From Sarcomyxa edulis (lineage: Eukaryota; Basidiomycota; Agaricomycetes; Agaricales; Mycenaceae): a stretch of 64,000 nucleotides of DNA. The notes beneath the pieces were generated by a model that did no database searches, was not told where the DNA came from, and was given only the letters and a program-made list of their open reading frames with translations. The DNA is taken from NCBI GenBank assembly GCA_009761415.1, contig QUOL01000009.1, forward strand, positions 1,240,001 to 1,304,000, given 5' to 3'. Below are positions 48,295 through 60,110 of the stretch, one piece after another. How positions within the stretch are numbered: the stretch's first letter is position 1; each line of letters starts with the position of its first letter. The position numbers and the translations under genes are program-made.

Positions 48295-51200
48295 GGCAGT
48301 GGATGTTGCGTCACTTGTATAGAGCAATTGAGTAGGCCGGAGAGTAGTCTAGAGCTCAAAGATGCTGGCCCAAAGCTTCGTACACCTGTATGGGTGATAT
48401 GGACGACAGACTAGCGAAGAATAGTAGTGCGAGTCAGGAGATGAGCTTTTAATGGCCAGTGCATCGCGTCAGGCCGAACTGTCGGTAAATGAACTTGGTT
48501 AGGATCAGCGAAAGTCCATAAATATTCCGGTTTTCCAACGGCATGCGCCGTAGGTCCTTTTTCACCCACCCACCACATGTTAGGAGATGTAGACAGGCCA
48601 GGTCACGATTATTTGGACGCCTTCCCAAAAGGTTAGTTCCAAGGACTCGGAGATCCCCGTTCTCTCGTCATAGTAGATTAGATTTTCTTCATTAATCTGG
48701 CTTATGAGTGTGCACGGCTATACAAACTCAATGAGCGCTGTGGCTCACCTTATCATTTTGACCAGTGACATGAATATTCTGAATCCTTTGAAGGGTAGAG
48801 ATTCGACTGGGGGTTTCGCAGATGCAATTCCCCGTCTGAGGTTCCGGTAAACGCTAGCGAAAGCAGGGGGAAGCAGGGACCGGGGGAGCAGCGATAAGTA
48901 CGGCCTGTGATAGAGTAGACGGGTTTCCCGAATCTTAAGCGGCCTTTTTTTAGTCCCAATAAGCCTCTCACGAGTCACGAGACTCAGAATACGATCGGAG
49001 CGCTCGATTCCATCTCCGGTTCAATTCAAGCGACTCCGCCAGTCTCCGCAATCTTTAACTCCGCAACGCGCTGGCCGGCAATATACCCGAGACTTGCCGA
49101 GACTACGAGACCAATGCGAGCAAAATACGAGACTACTGCGAATGCTCTTTTTTGTTCTCCTTCAGATACTACGACGACTTGCGACGACATCTGGATAAAG
49201 ACACCGAGAACGTACAAGGATAAACAGGCTCTCTCCAATCATAGCTGTGTACTTGTGATATTCGTTTAAGCGAGGTCAGGACTTTTCAAACTCTTTTACA
49301 CAAATGAAGGCATACTTAGGGGATATAGATCTATGATCAAAACAGAATGTCGAAGCTTACGGCTGCGTGGGTAGCTACAGGTATCAGGGAATTATTCTAG
49401 GTCAAGCTTAGGGAACAGATTTTTAGACCTTCAACTTGAAGTCGCGTGATTCATCTACAGTAGACTGTGTTTGGACTGTGTATTCGACTTTCCAATTTCA
49501 AGTTGAGATCTGTCACTCAACATATTCTTATTAAGGTTATTGATGTCTTTGCCTTCCTGGTTTTCTCAAACTCAGGACTTGAAATCGCAAGTCTCTGCCC
49601 GTCTTTACGGATAATTTATATGCAACTGAATGTCTTTCGCAGCAGCCATCTATTTGCTCAAGGAGTCTTACGGTTCCAACGAGTGACGAGCACAAACTGT
49701 GCTCAACAACTGCTGTCGCACTGGCGTATGCCGTGTAGCGACATGATCCATCCGTTCCCCAAATACTTCACCAGCTTTCTCTGGCATAATCCGGAGTGGC
49801 TTCCGAAGTCATACTCCACCGTCTGTTGGCCCTCTCTTCCTAGCGGAGCCTTTCACATTACTTTATCCAGATATCGCGTAAGGATCTGATGAAGCCTGTC
49901 AAGCCACATCATTACATGCCCCAACAAATTGTTCGCGGGTTCGCACGCAACATTTGATTTACCTCACGCGTGTAACCCACAATGTCGCCTCAGTTCTCGA
50001 CACCTAAATTCTTAATACCTCTATGCACAAAGGGTCGACGTACGCTGTGGCATTTTCCGGACCTTGTCTATATTGCCCACAAGGAACTGTATCATGACGC
50101 CATCGAGGTGTTCTCACATCACTGTGTAGCAGTCCGGCCAAGGACTCCATCTTGATCCTTTTTGGAAAGGAAATCCAGATGTATAAACTCCTCAAGATAG
50201 ACGCTGTTTATCCCCCCCGAAGGTGTACTAGACTGCACTGAAGGCCACGGTTTATTCTGGTACCTAGTTCGCCTGTCTCAATGGTCATTGGTACCTTCTT
50301 CCAGCTGATCGTCTGCGTTCCCACTCCCAGTTTTGAGATGGACGAATACGGCGCTCAACGGATCCTTGATTCTGCCGAGAGCATGGTGCGCGCCTAGGTT
50401 TTTATGGCACACGAGAATTGATAGGCAATTTTAGCGCAGGGATTGACGATTTACAAAGGTCGACTTGCTGGAAGGAGATTCTCGAAAAAATAAGACGGTC
50501 AAATTTCTCGTGAAAGCTGTTCACAAGTATGACGGGGCTTCGCAGAGTCTCTGCAGAGACTCATACGCAATCTTAGGTATGTCTATCTGAGTCTATTATA
50601 TATGCCTTCCAGTACTCATACTCACCAAATTACACCCCCATCAGCGCTCCGGAGCATGTCCAACACATTATTTCAAGTTCCGAATCATGAGAATTCTATA
50701 CCTTCCCTCGGATTGTCCTTGTCGTATGGCTCGATATCTTTTGGGTCCTACCATCTTTGTGGTATGGTGACATAAGGATATAGCCGACGGATGTCCTTCA
50801 AAGCTCGTAGGCGCATATCATATCCATATCAGATGACCCCCGCAACTGGTATCTGGGCGCTAGACTAGCATCTCCATTCTGTCTATCTTGGTTTGGGTTT
50901 CCCTCCCTCGTTGAGGATTGATTTGCAAAAGCTCCGGTGAGAATCCCTGGAAGCTCATGCATTCGAAGAAATGAAACCGTCTAATGTAATAGGCCCGCCC
51001 CTGCATGATGTTGACGATTTGCTGCTAAACATATAGAGGTATACGTGAAACGTCTGATACAGACGTGACACCATCAATATGGTTGGAATCAAGGCGTTAT
51101 GGCAAATTTTCGGAACCCCTCCAAGAGCCGACTCTGCATATGACTTGTATGATCTGAACGCATTCTGTAGCTCTACGAAGTATCTTGTTCGCCTTCTTGC

Positions 51201-51360
51201 GCCTCCAGTCTCCAGTGCCATTGTGCTTGTAATGAACTTCAAGCCCGGCCAAATTCTTCGAAAGGTCCCTAATTGCCTATTCGACCCGTTACAGAGGATA
51301 TATACAAAGTCACGAAAGGTTTTACATATTGCTTCAATGGAACAAAAATAGAGGAATCTT
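48295..51360. other. Gene-poor 3-kb stretch
   Basis: No intact gene is seen on either strand. A possible kinase N-lobe remnant is listed separately at about 50338. The remainder shows only short chance frames. No transposon domain or terminal repeat was recognised. Confidence 0.4.
50338..50560 (+). pseudogene. Possible decayed kinase N-terminal fragment
   Basis: ATGGACGAATACGG opens MDEYGAQRILDSAESM, followed after a gap by QGLTIYKGRLAGRRFSKK and, in another frame, VKFLVKAVHKY. The latter two resemble a glycine loop and beta-3 strand, but a stop and a frame change separate them. No C-lobe follows. This is a weak call. Confidence 0.2.
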
Positions 51361-54128
51361 TCAAGTGGCAGATCGGATCGCTTCAAACTCTTTCGTAAAC
51401 TCCTCCATCGCAGCAAGTGTCTCCATGAAATGGCTGAACGCGACCTTCTCTTTACGTCCCACAGCTAAAGAATGCGCAGTCCTCACAGCATTCTTGATCT
51501 GTCGACCGTTCACATCCTTCTTTGCTAGTTCAGCGATCTGCGCGGGAGTGATATCGGCGTGAACTTTGGCGATGAAAGCGGCCCACACTTGAGCCTTCGA
51601 CGCGTCCGTAAGTTCTCGGAAGTGAAGAGCAACATGAATCCGGGAAAGGAATGCCTCATCGAAAGCCTTGACTCTGTTCGTGGTCAGGAACAAAATACCG
51701 CGATAGTACTCCACGTGTCGAAGGCTATGATACAAGTCAGACTGACATTAGACTTGATGATTCGCGGTTTTCTAATGCATTACACAGCCACTCACAAGAC
51801 AGCCACGGTGGCATTCCTATCAAGATCATGAAGAGAACGTTGCTCCAAGAAGACATCGGCCTAGAATTGAAGTGAGCCTTTGCGAGGATGACACATGACG
51901 GCCACCGACCTCGTCGATCAGAACGATGGCTTTCCAAGCAGTGGCAACATCGAAGACGCGCTCAAGAGCTGCGTCGAGCTCATTGGCACGTGTACCAAGG
52001 TCGCCAGCTCCAACGACGTACAAAGGCCGCTTTACATGCTCGCTCGTTGCCTCAGCAGAGAACGTCTTGCCTGCAGCGGGATATAAGAAGGGTTCACAAC
52101 ATTATCAATCATGATTGCTCACCGACACCCGGAGGCCCGAACAGATTGATAACTGCACCGTTCGAGATCAATCAAGCGGTAACGACAGATCGTGGAATAT
52201 ACTTACCAAGGCCATGGCCTTTACCCTTAATGAAGTCGTCGAAGCCTAGCTCTTGGTGATGAGCTTCGACTAATGACTGGAGAAGTGTCTTTCTATCTTG
52301 GGGAAGAACAAGATTGGCAAAAGCGTCCGCGTTCCACTCGACATTCTGCATTTTCTCGACGTTGAATTCCACTATTTGACCCTGAGTTACTGAGCGAGTG
52401 TATTTTTATAAACAGACGTACACCATATTTTGTCAGAGAGACTGAATCCGTATAAGACAGCCGACGTTAAGAGCAGGTCTTCGTCCGACAATGTGAGTTC
52501 TGTTTCTTTACTTCTTGCCATGACCGCCGGTGTTGGAGCGATCATTCCCGGAAGGGCAACAGGAGGAAGAGGGACAGGGACAGGAAGCGAGTCATATGTG
52601 TCCCTTCGGTGACGCCTGTTACTTGTTGAAGGGGCAGCCGGAGCCAGTAACATGGTAGCCATTGGGAAAGGATAGTTGGGATTGAGTCTAAAATTGAAAT
52701 GAAGATAAGCTAGAATGTTGCAAGCTATCGTTGACGCACCTTCTGAAAGTTGCTGCGGAGATAAGATATTCAGGACGCATAAGAGTGGTGTTTTGACGGT
52801 AAGAAAGCCAAGCGAAAACTCACCTCTGTCTATCATCACTCGTCCATTGACCTACAGGTGATACTCAGTTCACAGCGACTAGCATGGGGCAAGGAAACAC
52901 CGCACGCTATGCCTGACAAGACCACACTGCCCTTTGATGGCACCAAGTCCCTTGTATTGCATGTGGTGTATCCCGGTCAATGAAAGCCATTTTCGTCCAC
53001 GCTCAATGAGCGTTTCGCGAAGCTCGGTCTCGGATGGATGATATTGGATAGGATATGCGTCTAGAGAAGCAATCTTGACAGTTCCCTTGAAGAACGGGAG
53101 GTGAAGGTAAGTTAGCACTCTTGAGACGGTGACGCTGTTGCTGGTCGGCCGATCGACCTGATCGATGCTCTCGCACGTCAATTGGTAGACGTATTTCCCA
53201 TCAACCGATGTGCGAATGTATGATATCAACTGGAAAGCCCTGGGCTCGCCGGTCACAGCACAGGTCGCAACGAGGATCGACCGTGGGACCAAGATCGAGT
53301 AGAGGTGTTCGAAGGTTATCTCCCCGTGAGCCTTCAAGTTGTTGATAGTGGCTATAGTGTCGCGGTAGTCGGTATGAAGGAATTTGATCAAGATATCCAC
53401 GGATGCCACGACGTGTTTGTCTTCATCGGAGGCGTACTTTTTGGCTATAAGTTCATCCCGATAAGCGACAAACGAAGGCAAAAAGGTCAAAAACATCTCT
53501 GGTTCAAGCTGAATGAAACTTCAGCACTAAACCATCGCGCTGAAATCGAGTAGATTTACCTCCAGAGGTTCTGCCGTCCACGAGATTCCCGGCCAGGACC
53601 TGATGACGGCCTTGCACGCTGTCACAATATAATCGCTCTTGACGACTATCTTGAAGGTAGGTTCCTGGTTCAAGTCTTCGTTTTTGGGCATTGTACGGAC
53701 GATACTGGTCAAAACCTGGACAAGTCAGAAACATATCCGCTACAACGTTGAAACCGCAACGCACACAAAGCAGAAATCCTTCTAGGCATCGGTATTTCCA
53801 ACCTGTAGGTTGAACGGACGTTTCTCCATCACGACCTTGGAGCTCATGTTCTGCACCGAAAGAGTCGTCAAAATCTAGCTGGCTGGTACGTCGAAAAGCG
53901 AAAACATACCCTATATTTCCACTCCTTGCTCCATCGACTGTAATAATAGTCGACCCGCTTGACCTTCAAAGTAGGAGGAGCGAGAGGAACATCTGGCGCC
54001 TCTGTATCAGAGGTCTGGGATTGAGCGTCACCTGCATCGCCATTATCCTTGTGCTCCTCGCTGATGGAGGGCTCGATAACGACGGATTGGCGAGGGTTCT
54101 TCACGAAGGAGGATAAGCGGCGATGCAT
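51361..54128 (-). CDS. AAA-type ATPase, fungal family with N-terminal lid-like domain
   Basis: ATG 54128 (MHRRLSSFVKNPRQS) opens an acidic N-terminus, a ~350-aa domain of the type fused to AAA modules in filamentous fungi, and a Pro-rich linker. The AAA core near the C-terminus shows GLVINLFGPPGVGKTFSAEA (Walker A, split by an intron), RANELDAALERVFD, IVLIDEADVFLEQRS (Walker B), RGILFLTTNRVKAFDEAFLSR (sensor 1) and NGRQIKNAVRTAHSLA. C-terminal exons 52207, 52152-52123, 52070-51910, 51860-51796 and 51724-51361 close in phase. The junction around 52376-52436, after LSDKIW, was not resolved. ATP-driven remodelling is expected; the client is unknown. Confidence 0.8.
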
Positions 54129-55042
54129 ATCAGAGGAGAGATAGGAAGATAACTATGATGTCCCTCCTTCGTCTGTTTTTATGCACATCACTTCGTGAGA
54201 GTCGAAGCAATTACGGGCGTCAATTGATACGCCCATGTATAGAATAACAGCAGTAGCAGTCACTTGATGTACAGATTTAGGGGTTAGAGAGGAAAGGGTC
54301 TGAACTAGTGGGAAAGATCTGGACTCACTGCCAATGGGATGATTGAACGTCGACTATCTATCCAATGGCGGAATTCGACGCGCCTGGATGCGCTTAAAGA
54401 CATTGTGCCACTGGAATACAAGTCATGATCACGGTACCGAAAGCTGTGTGGGGGCGATGGATAGTTAGAAAGCAATAACCTGTGCATGCTTCTATCATGG
54501 TATCCTGATATCATCATCGTTTTTTGTTAAGCATCTATAGTATACAAGCACCTAGACTTGCAGCAAAATCAGCGCACCTAAGTGATGATGATGAATGAGC
54601 AACCGAAAGACATACCTGACATGTAACTTGACGGTTGGATGTCGAAGGTGAGAGCAGCAGAAAAACAAATATATACAGAAGAGAAGGGAGGACCTAAACT
54701 CTTCTTTCATAATTACATACACACAAGCTACAGTGGGCATCGCCCGACCAGTAATGCTGGATTCCCGCCAGAAGACTAGGTAACATCCCTAGCGTGCTAG
54801 TAAGTCCAAGGGGGACTTGAGAAAAGGCGTATGTATGATAATGCAAGAAGGGAAAAAGGTCCTGGGAAGATATTAGGAAGGGCGAGGGGGCATATAGAGA
54901 ATGCATGAGTTCGTACGTGCGTGGGACGAGTCCGAAGAGGATGGGGAGGATAGGGTAGAGGAGGGTCGATAGGTAGGTAGATATATATTAATGTCGAATC
55001 AACCGTAGATATGTCTCTGCAAAAACAAAACGAGAACGTTTT
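54129..55042. other. Intergenic region
   Basis: No gene is seen between the AAA ATPase promoter and the chitin deacetylase 3' end. A few short frames lack any family signal. Confidence 0.4.
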
Positions 55043-57341
55043 TCATAGTGCAGTCCACAGGACCAAGGCGGCGATGGCAGAACTGAGAACACCTGCTCGG
55101 GCTTCGAAGCGGATGGCAGAGGAGGATGACGATGACGATGACGAAGATGCTTGACTTGAGTCTCCGGTACCGGTGCTGGAGGCGCCGCCGCTTGTGGCGC
55201 TACCGCTGGTAGCGACAGTGCCGCTGATGTCTAGATAGAGAAAGCAGATTGAGTAACCATGACCCAAAGGACAGATGAATATCGACTCACATTCTTCGAA
55301 CGTAGGTAACGAGTAGTTGGTCTCGACATATGGCTGGGTCTTGTTCAGGGAGACACCGACGGGGACGAGGTACTAGAAGCATAACAATGAGGAAGGATAC
55401 ACTTTGATTGACAGACATATGACGTACGTCAAACGCAGCCTTAAGCTTAGGATAGAAATCCATAGCTTCTTGCATCGTGTAGTTGTTGAGCTCGTGCGTC
55501 AACATTATGGCTCCTGCCTAAACGATGATAAATAATTCAGACCGACCCTCTAACCCAATCCAGTGACATAGATCGCCAAGAGGAGACATACCGTATCAAA
55601 CAACCCATTCTGCACGTCCGAAATCAGACTTTCGTAATTAGCATCTACGTCCGCAGTCGTGATGTTGCCAGTTCCCGCTTTCCAGTCGTTCGAGTCGTAC
55701 TGCCAGATAATAGTGCGGAGGCCTAGACCAGCTGCGATAGCACGGATACGGTCATCGACGTCACCGTAAGGGGGTCTCCAGCAAGTTGGTGTTACTCCTG
55801 TTACGAGTTTGATAGCTCGGACCTGTGGTTTTTGGGGGGTTGATTTAGCAAAGTTCACGAAATCAGGGAGGAATGCATACGTACGGCTGTGAGTAGGAAA
55901 GAAGTTGATGAGATTTGTCAGCAATGTAGGGTATGAGGGAATTAAAGCTGATTTACTGTAGTACAATTCGGCGAAAGCATCGGAACTGTTGAACGCCGTC
56001 ACTGGAAAGATTAAGTTCCTGTCAGAATGCAGAAAGCTATATAGAACAGGAATGGAGACTGACTGTAACGATGAGACCATGTATCTGAACGCAACATTAT
56101 TGATTAGCAGAAGGCAAACGTAGAACAAACGAACGACAAGTTACTCACGTGCGCAGATCTCGTGTCCATCAGTGACGGCCCTCTGAGCCTCATAAGGCCA
56201 ATCCATGACATTACTTCCGATGTAGAACATAGCTACGAAGTGATGTTAGCTCCTCGGTGACAAAAAAGCACCATCGGTGAAACAAGACTCACTGGCTTTC
56301 TGATTCTGCGAAGTCAAATAATCGTAAAACGCGTTGTGCGAGCAATTTGGACCGTCATCGAATCCGTATCCGAGTGTTCTTGGCTAGAGGGTCGTCAGCA
56401 CGAAGCTCAGGAAGCAAAAGCATACTACACACCTCTGGGACATTAGCGACGTCAGCCTCTAATCCGCTTGTTTTAGGTGTAGTACATTGGTGATACGTCC
56501 ACCAACAGTCTGGATCTGAGGTGTTGTATGTTGGGGTGAAGTTTGAGAAGTCGCCCGTGAGTGTTCCCTGGTCATGCGAGTATGTTGGTAAATGTAATAG
56601 CGACACGACGCGACGGGAAAGACTATACCTTGACGGCTAAGTCCGGAACGCTAGGACTGATATTCGCCCACAGGGCCGCGGCGTCAGTATCGGTCGAGAG
56701 GATAGACGCAGGGTTCCAGATGGTTGGGAATTCGCCAGCGGCAATGGCAGCCACTACGGGTGCGTAGGAGTAGGCTGTGCATTCTTGTGTTGGATCTAAA
56801 AATGAACCAGAGAGCAAGGGTCAGCGTCAAGTGTTTCGGTTCCGTCATGGTGAAAGAGAGATATTTTTAAAGTGATAGACAGCATGTTAAAAATAGAGCC
56901 ACGTGAGGTTGGGGCGGCGTTTTGAGACCGCGTGGAATAGCAGTCAGTGAGGCGTCGAAGACGTGACGGAGAGGATGATCTCCGGTGGATGATTTACGAG
57001 TGGGGATTCGGGGAAGGAAGAGAGAACGCTTGAAGCGTGCAGAAATGTTGTGGGGATGAAACCACCATGATTTAGAGCTGTTCATCTCGCAGAATAGAGA
57101 TGGATAGATGGACAAGCACAAACTCCGCAGCAACCCGAACAGAAAAAAAGAGATGGTTGCCATCGAATGGCAGAAGGAATCTTCGTGCATCCGAGGAAGA
57201 GGGAGGTAGCGAAGAAAAGAGTATCGTACCATCGATAGCAGCTTCACCAGCCTCTGAGGTGCGGTCTACAGCACTGACATCCTTGATCAGTAGTGCGAAG
57301 AAGAGTGCGGAGGGTGTGAGTTTAAGGAGCGACGGTAGCAT
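55043..57341 (-). CDS. Chitin deacetylase (NodB domain), GPI-anchored
   Basis: The signal peptide MLPSLLKLTPSALFFALLI is followed by the agaricomycete CDA N-terminal segment (ECTAYSYAPVVAAIAAGEFP). Then DCWWTYHQCTTPK, YGFDDGPNCSHNAFYDYL (motif 1, catalytic and metal Asp pair), FYIGSNVMDWP, DGHEICAHTWSH (motif 2, metal His pair), CWRPPYGDVDDRIRAIA (motif 3), IIWQYDSNDWK (motif 4) and IMLTHELNNYTMQEA (motif 5) follow. All NodB catalytic motifs are present. A Ser/Thr/Gly-rich stretch and terminal hydrophobic segment (AIAALVLWTAL) form a GPI signal. It converts wall chitin to chitosan at the cell surface. TATTTATA about 200 nt upstream of the ATG is a candidate promoter element. Confidence 0.9.
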
Positions 57342-58099
57342 TGTGCTGCAGCTGGATGGTGGTGACTTGAGTATAAGTTGAAAGGCAAGACCTGCCAGGA
57401 ATAGAGTAGTTAGTAGTTAGTATAAGAAAAGAACCTACGCCTGTGAACGAAATCGAACGGATGCACTCACACCTGCCAGTAAAGTTATGGATGCAAGGAA
57501 AGAGCAAACAACAGTTTTGTTCGAGGGCGGGAAAAATTTGGAGCGACCTATAAATAGAACAACTCTAAATTTAGCTACCATTTCATCCGGGGCTCCAGGG
57601 CATGGCAGCTGGCAGCCTCGTCGGCATGAGCAGTCGGCATATCGGCGTGCGAGTAAATTTGGACGATACTCGAAACGTGCGCCACCCGAAATATCTCCCA
57701 TTGGGTCGTATCGAGACTACGACCAAAGGATTGAGCAACAGCGTCTTCGAGATACGTCAACTTCTCTCGAATGCCACACAATCATGCACAATCGATCAAT
57801 CTCAGGCTGGTCAAGCATCATGATGTGTGTTTTGGACGTGTTGACCCGATGGAGAGAGTTTCCCGCTACATCCACAGTCATGACCCTGTTTCTTGAAAGC
57901 TGGGAATATATTTTCGACAAAACTGTACACCGATGAGCCACTCGATCCTCCAAGTCGTGAATTCAACTCGCAGCACGTCGCAGTTCGCGCAGTATTTTGC
58001 AAAGTCCGAATTTGATTTTATCGAGTATTTGGCTCAAGCCTGGAAATCAAACTACCGCTTAGAGTAAGTTTTTCGTTTGAGTCACTGCCGCGGACTGCC
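57342..58099. other. Divergent promoter region of chitin deacetylase and ARH1
   Basis: About 760 nt lie between divergent start codons. A TATTTATA on the minus strand near 57548-57555 could serve the deacetylase. No gene is supported. Confidence 0.4.
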
Positions 58100-59625
58100 A
58101 TGGCACTTCCACCGATGAAGTTGGCAATCGTAGGCGCTGGCCCATCAGCCTTCTACGTCGCCTCCCGTATTCTATCTCGAATAACACCACCCAATCCCCA
58201 AGCTTCCACCCTCCGAATACACATGTATGATCGTCTTTGGGCTCCCCACGGTCTCGTGAGGTACGGTGTAGCCCCAGATCATCCAGAAGTCAAGGTAACG
58301 TTGTCCATCTACAGTATGAAGCCAGAGATAAATTCCGAAAAAAATACGCTTGAAAAACTGAAAAGAATTGTACCCACAAATTCGATTCCACAGCCGTCGA
58401 TGATAGATTTCGGTTCTTTGGAAATGTCAATATCGGACCTCCTTCCGCGACTACCCCACCAGATACTACTCAACTTTCCATTTCGTCCCTGCTGAAATCA
58501 TATACACATCTCCTCATTTCTACAGGCTGCCCAGCTCCGACTCTCCACCCCTCACTTACCCCATCCCCATACTGCATCCCCGCATTATCCCTTGTACACT
58601 GGTACACCCAACATCCATCTCTATCCTCCACCACACCTCCACCTCTAGACAAAATAAACCACGTAACAATAATAGGAAACGGAAACGTCGCTCTCGATAT
58701 TGCCCGTATCCTCCTCACACCACCCTCGATATTGTCTAAATACGACATACCAGCCCCCGTACTCGAAGTTCTCTCTCGTTCCACTGTCAAACACGTCTCA
58801 GTAGTTGCCAGACGCGGTCCTCGTGACGCTGCATTTACCACGAAGGAACTACGTGAGATGATGAACCTCACCGAAGCGTCAATGATACCAGTCCACCCCC
58901 CTTCCCTCCTCGACGTACCCACTACAACCCTAGATGCCCTCTCGAGACAACAAACCCGGATCCTCCAACTTCTCCAGAAAGGCTCCGTCAATAAACCAGG
59001 AACGACCGAGAAGACATGGTCCCTAGAATTCTTCCGTTCCCCTACAGATCTTACTCCACCTTCCCCTTCCTCGCCGAAACCAACACTAACTCTCTCACAC
59101 ACGAACCCAGAAACAACCACATCCGAGACATCTACACTCGAAACAGATCTCGTCATCACTTCTCTAGGATTCCACCCTGAGCCAACATCGCCTTTCCAAA
59201 CACGCGGAAATGGTGTCTCGTTCGCATCTACCTCTACCTCTACCGAATCATCTCCTCCCACTCTCTTGAAAAACGTATACGCGTCCGGATGGGCGGCTAC
59301 AGGCGCCAAAGGCGTCCTAGCCGCTACTATGATCAACGCTTATGGTGTTGCTGATACTATGTTGACGGATTGGTTGGACGGGGACGGAAATGATACGGTC
59401 ACAGAACCTAAAATGGAGAACGTCATGAACCCCAATCTCGCTTCTTTGGATTTGGATGCCGTGCCATTGGAAGTTCAAGAAGCGATAGATCAGGGAAACG
59501 TTATAGACTACGCGACTTGGAAATCGATAGACGCTGAGGAGGTTCGGAGAGGGGAGGTGTTGGGTAAGGAGAGGGAGAGGATGGTCAGGTGGGATGAAGT
59601 TAGAAAGTTTATTGGTCGGAAGTAA
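58100..59625 (+). CDS. ARH1: NADPH:adrenodoxin (ferredoxin) reductase, Arh1/FDXR
   Basis: Two exons (58100-58294, 58366-59625) give 484 aa. The flavoenzyme passes electrons from NADPH to mitochondrial ferredoxin for Fe-S cluster and heme A synthesis. Seen: KLAIVGAGPSAFYVASRIL (FAD Rossmann), YDRLWAPHGLVRYGVAPDHP (family signature), RFRFFGNVNIG, LLISTGCPAPTL, HVTIIGNGNVALDIARILL (NADP Rossmann), VVARRGPRDAAFTTKELREM and the C-terminal YASGWAATGAKGVLAATM. MALPPMK runs directly into the FAD motif, so no mitochondrial presequence is visible from this start. Either an upstream exon is missing from the model or targeting is unusual. It has a long exon, unlike its intron-dense neighbours. A decayed copy of its 3' end lies 1.1 kb downstream. 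Confidence 0.9.
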
Positions 59626-60110
59626 TGGATTCGCCAGTAAGCTGTATAGCCTGAATCCTACATTCCCCACTCATCTCGTATCTTTCCTAAGAGACATTAC
59701 AGCATTCACGATGAGCTAACGCTCTAGATTGATCCCGAGACACCCCAGATAGGTTTCATTCATCTGTTCAGGGCTCGGATCTCACAGTACTTCGAGAAGC
59801 TTCGAGGTGAATAATAAAAAAACCTGTCGTGTTATATTGAAATCTAGACTGGCTACAGTCTGTACATCTACGTATACAGCTTCAATGAGCTGCCAGTGAG
59901 CTGGCCGCGGGTTGTCTTGTCTTGGCTATCGCAACCTTAACACTGCCCGATACTGCCCGATAAAGTAACGTCGACATCGATTCTGGCATCACAGTGACGA
60001 TAACATACCGTTTCTAAATTTCACCGAGCACTAGGCGCTGAGCACTCGGATGGATCTTCGCAGTATAGAGTTTATTACAGCAGCCCTGCGACTAGAATCT
60101 TGACGATCAA
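59626..60110. other. Intergenic, 3' of ARH1
   Basis: ARH1 3' flank; part of it (GTAATGGA(T/A)TCGC and following) recurs after the decayed ARH1 copy. No gene is seen. Confidence 0.4.

Noticed and set aside
58470..59336. 288-aa minus-strand frame opposite ARH1
   Set aside because: It is long only because the ARH1 exon is long and codon-biased; no family signature and no start context.
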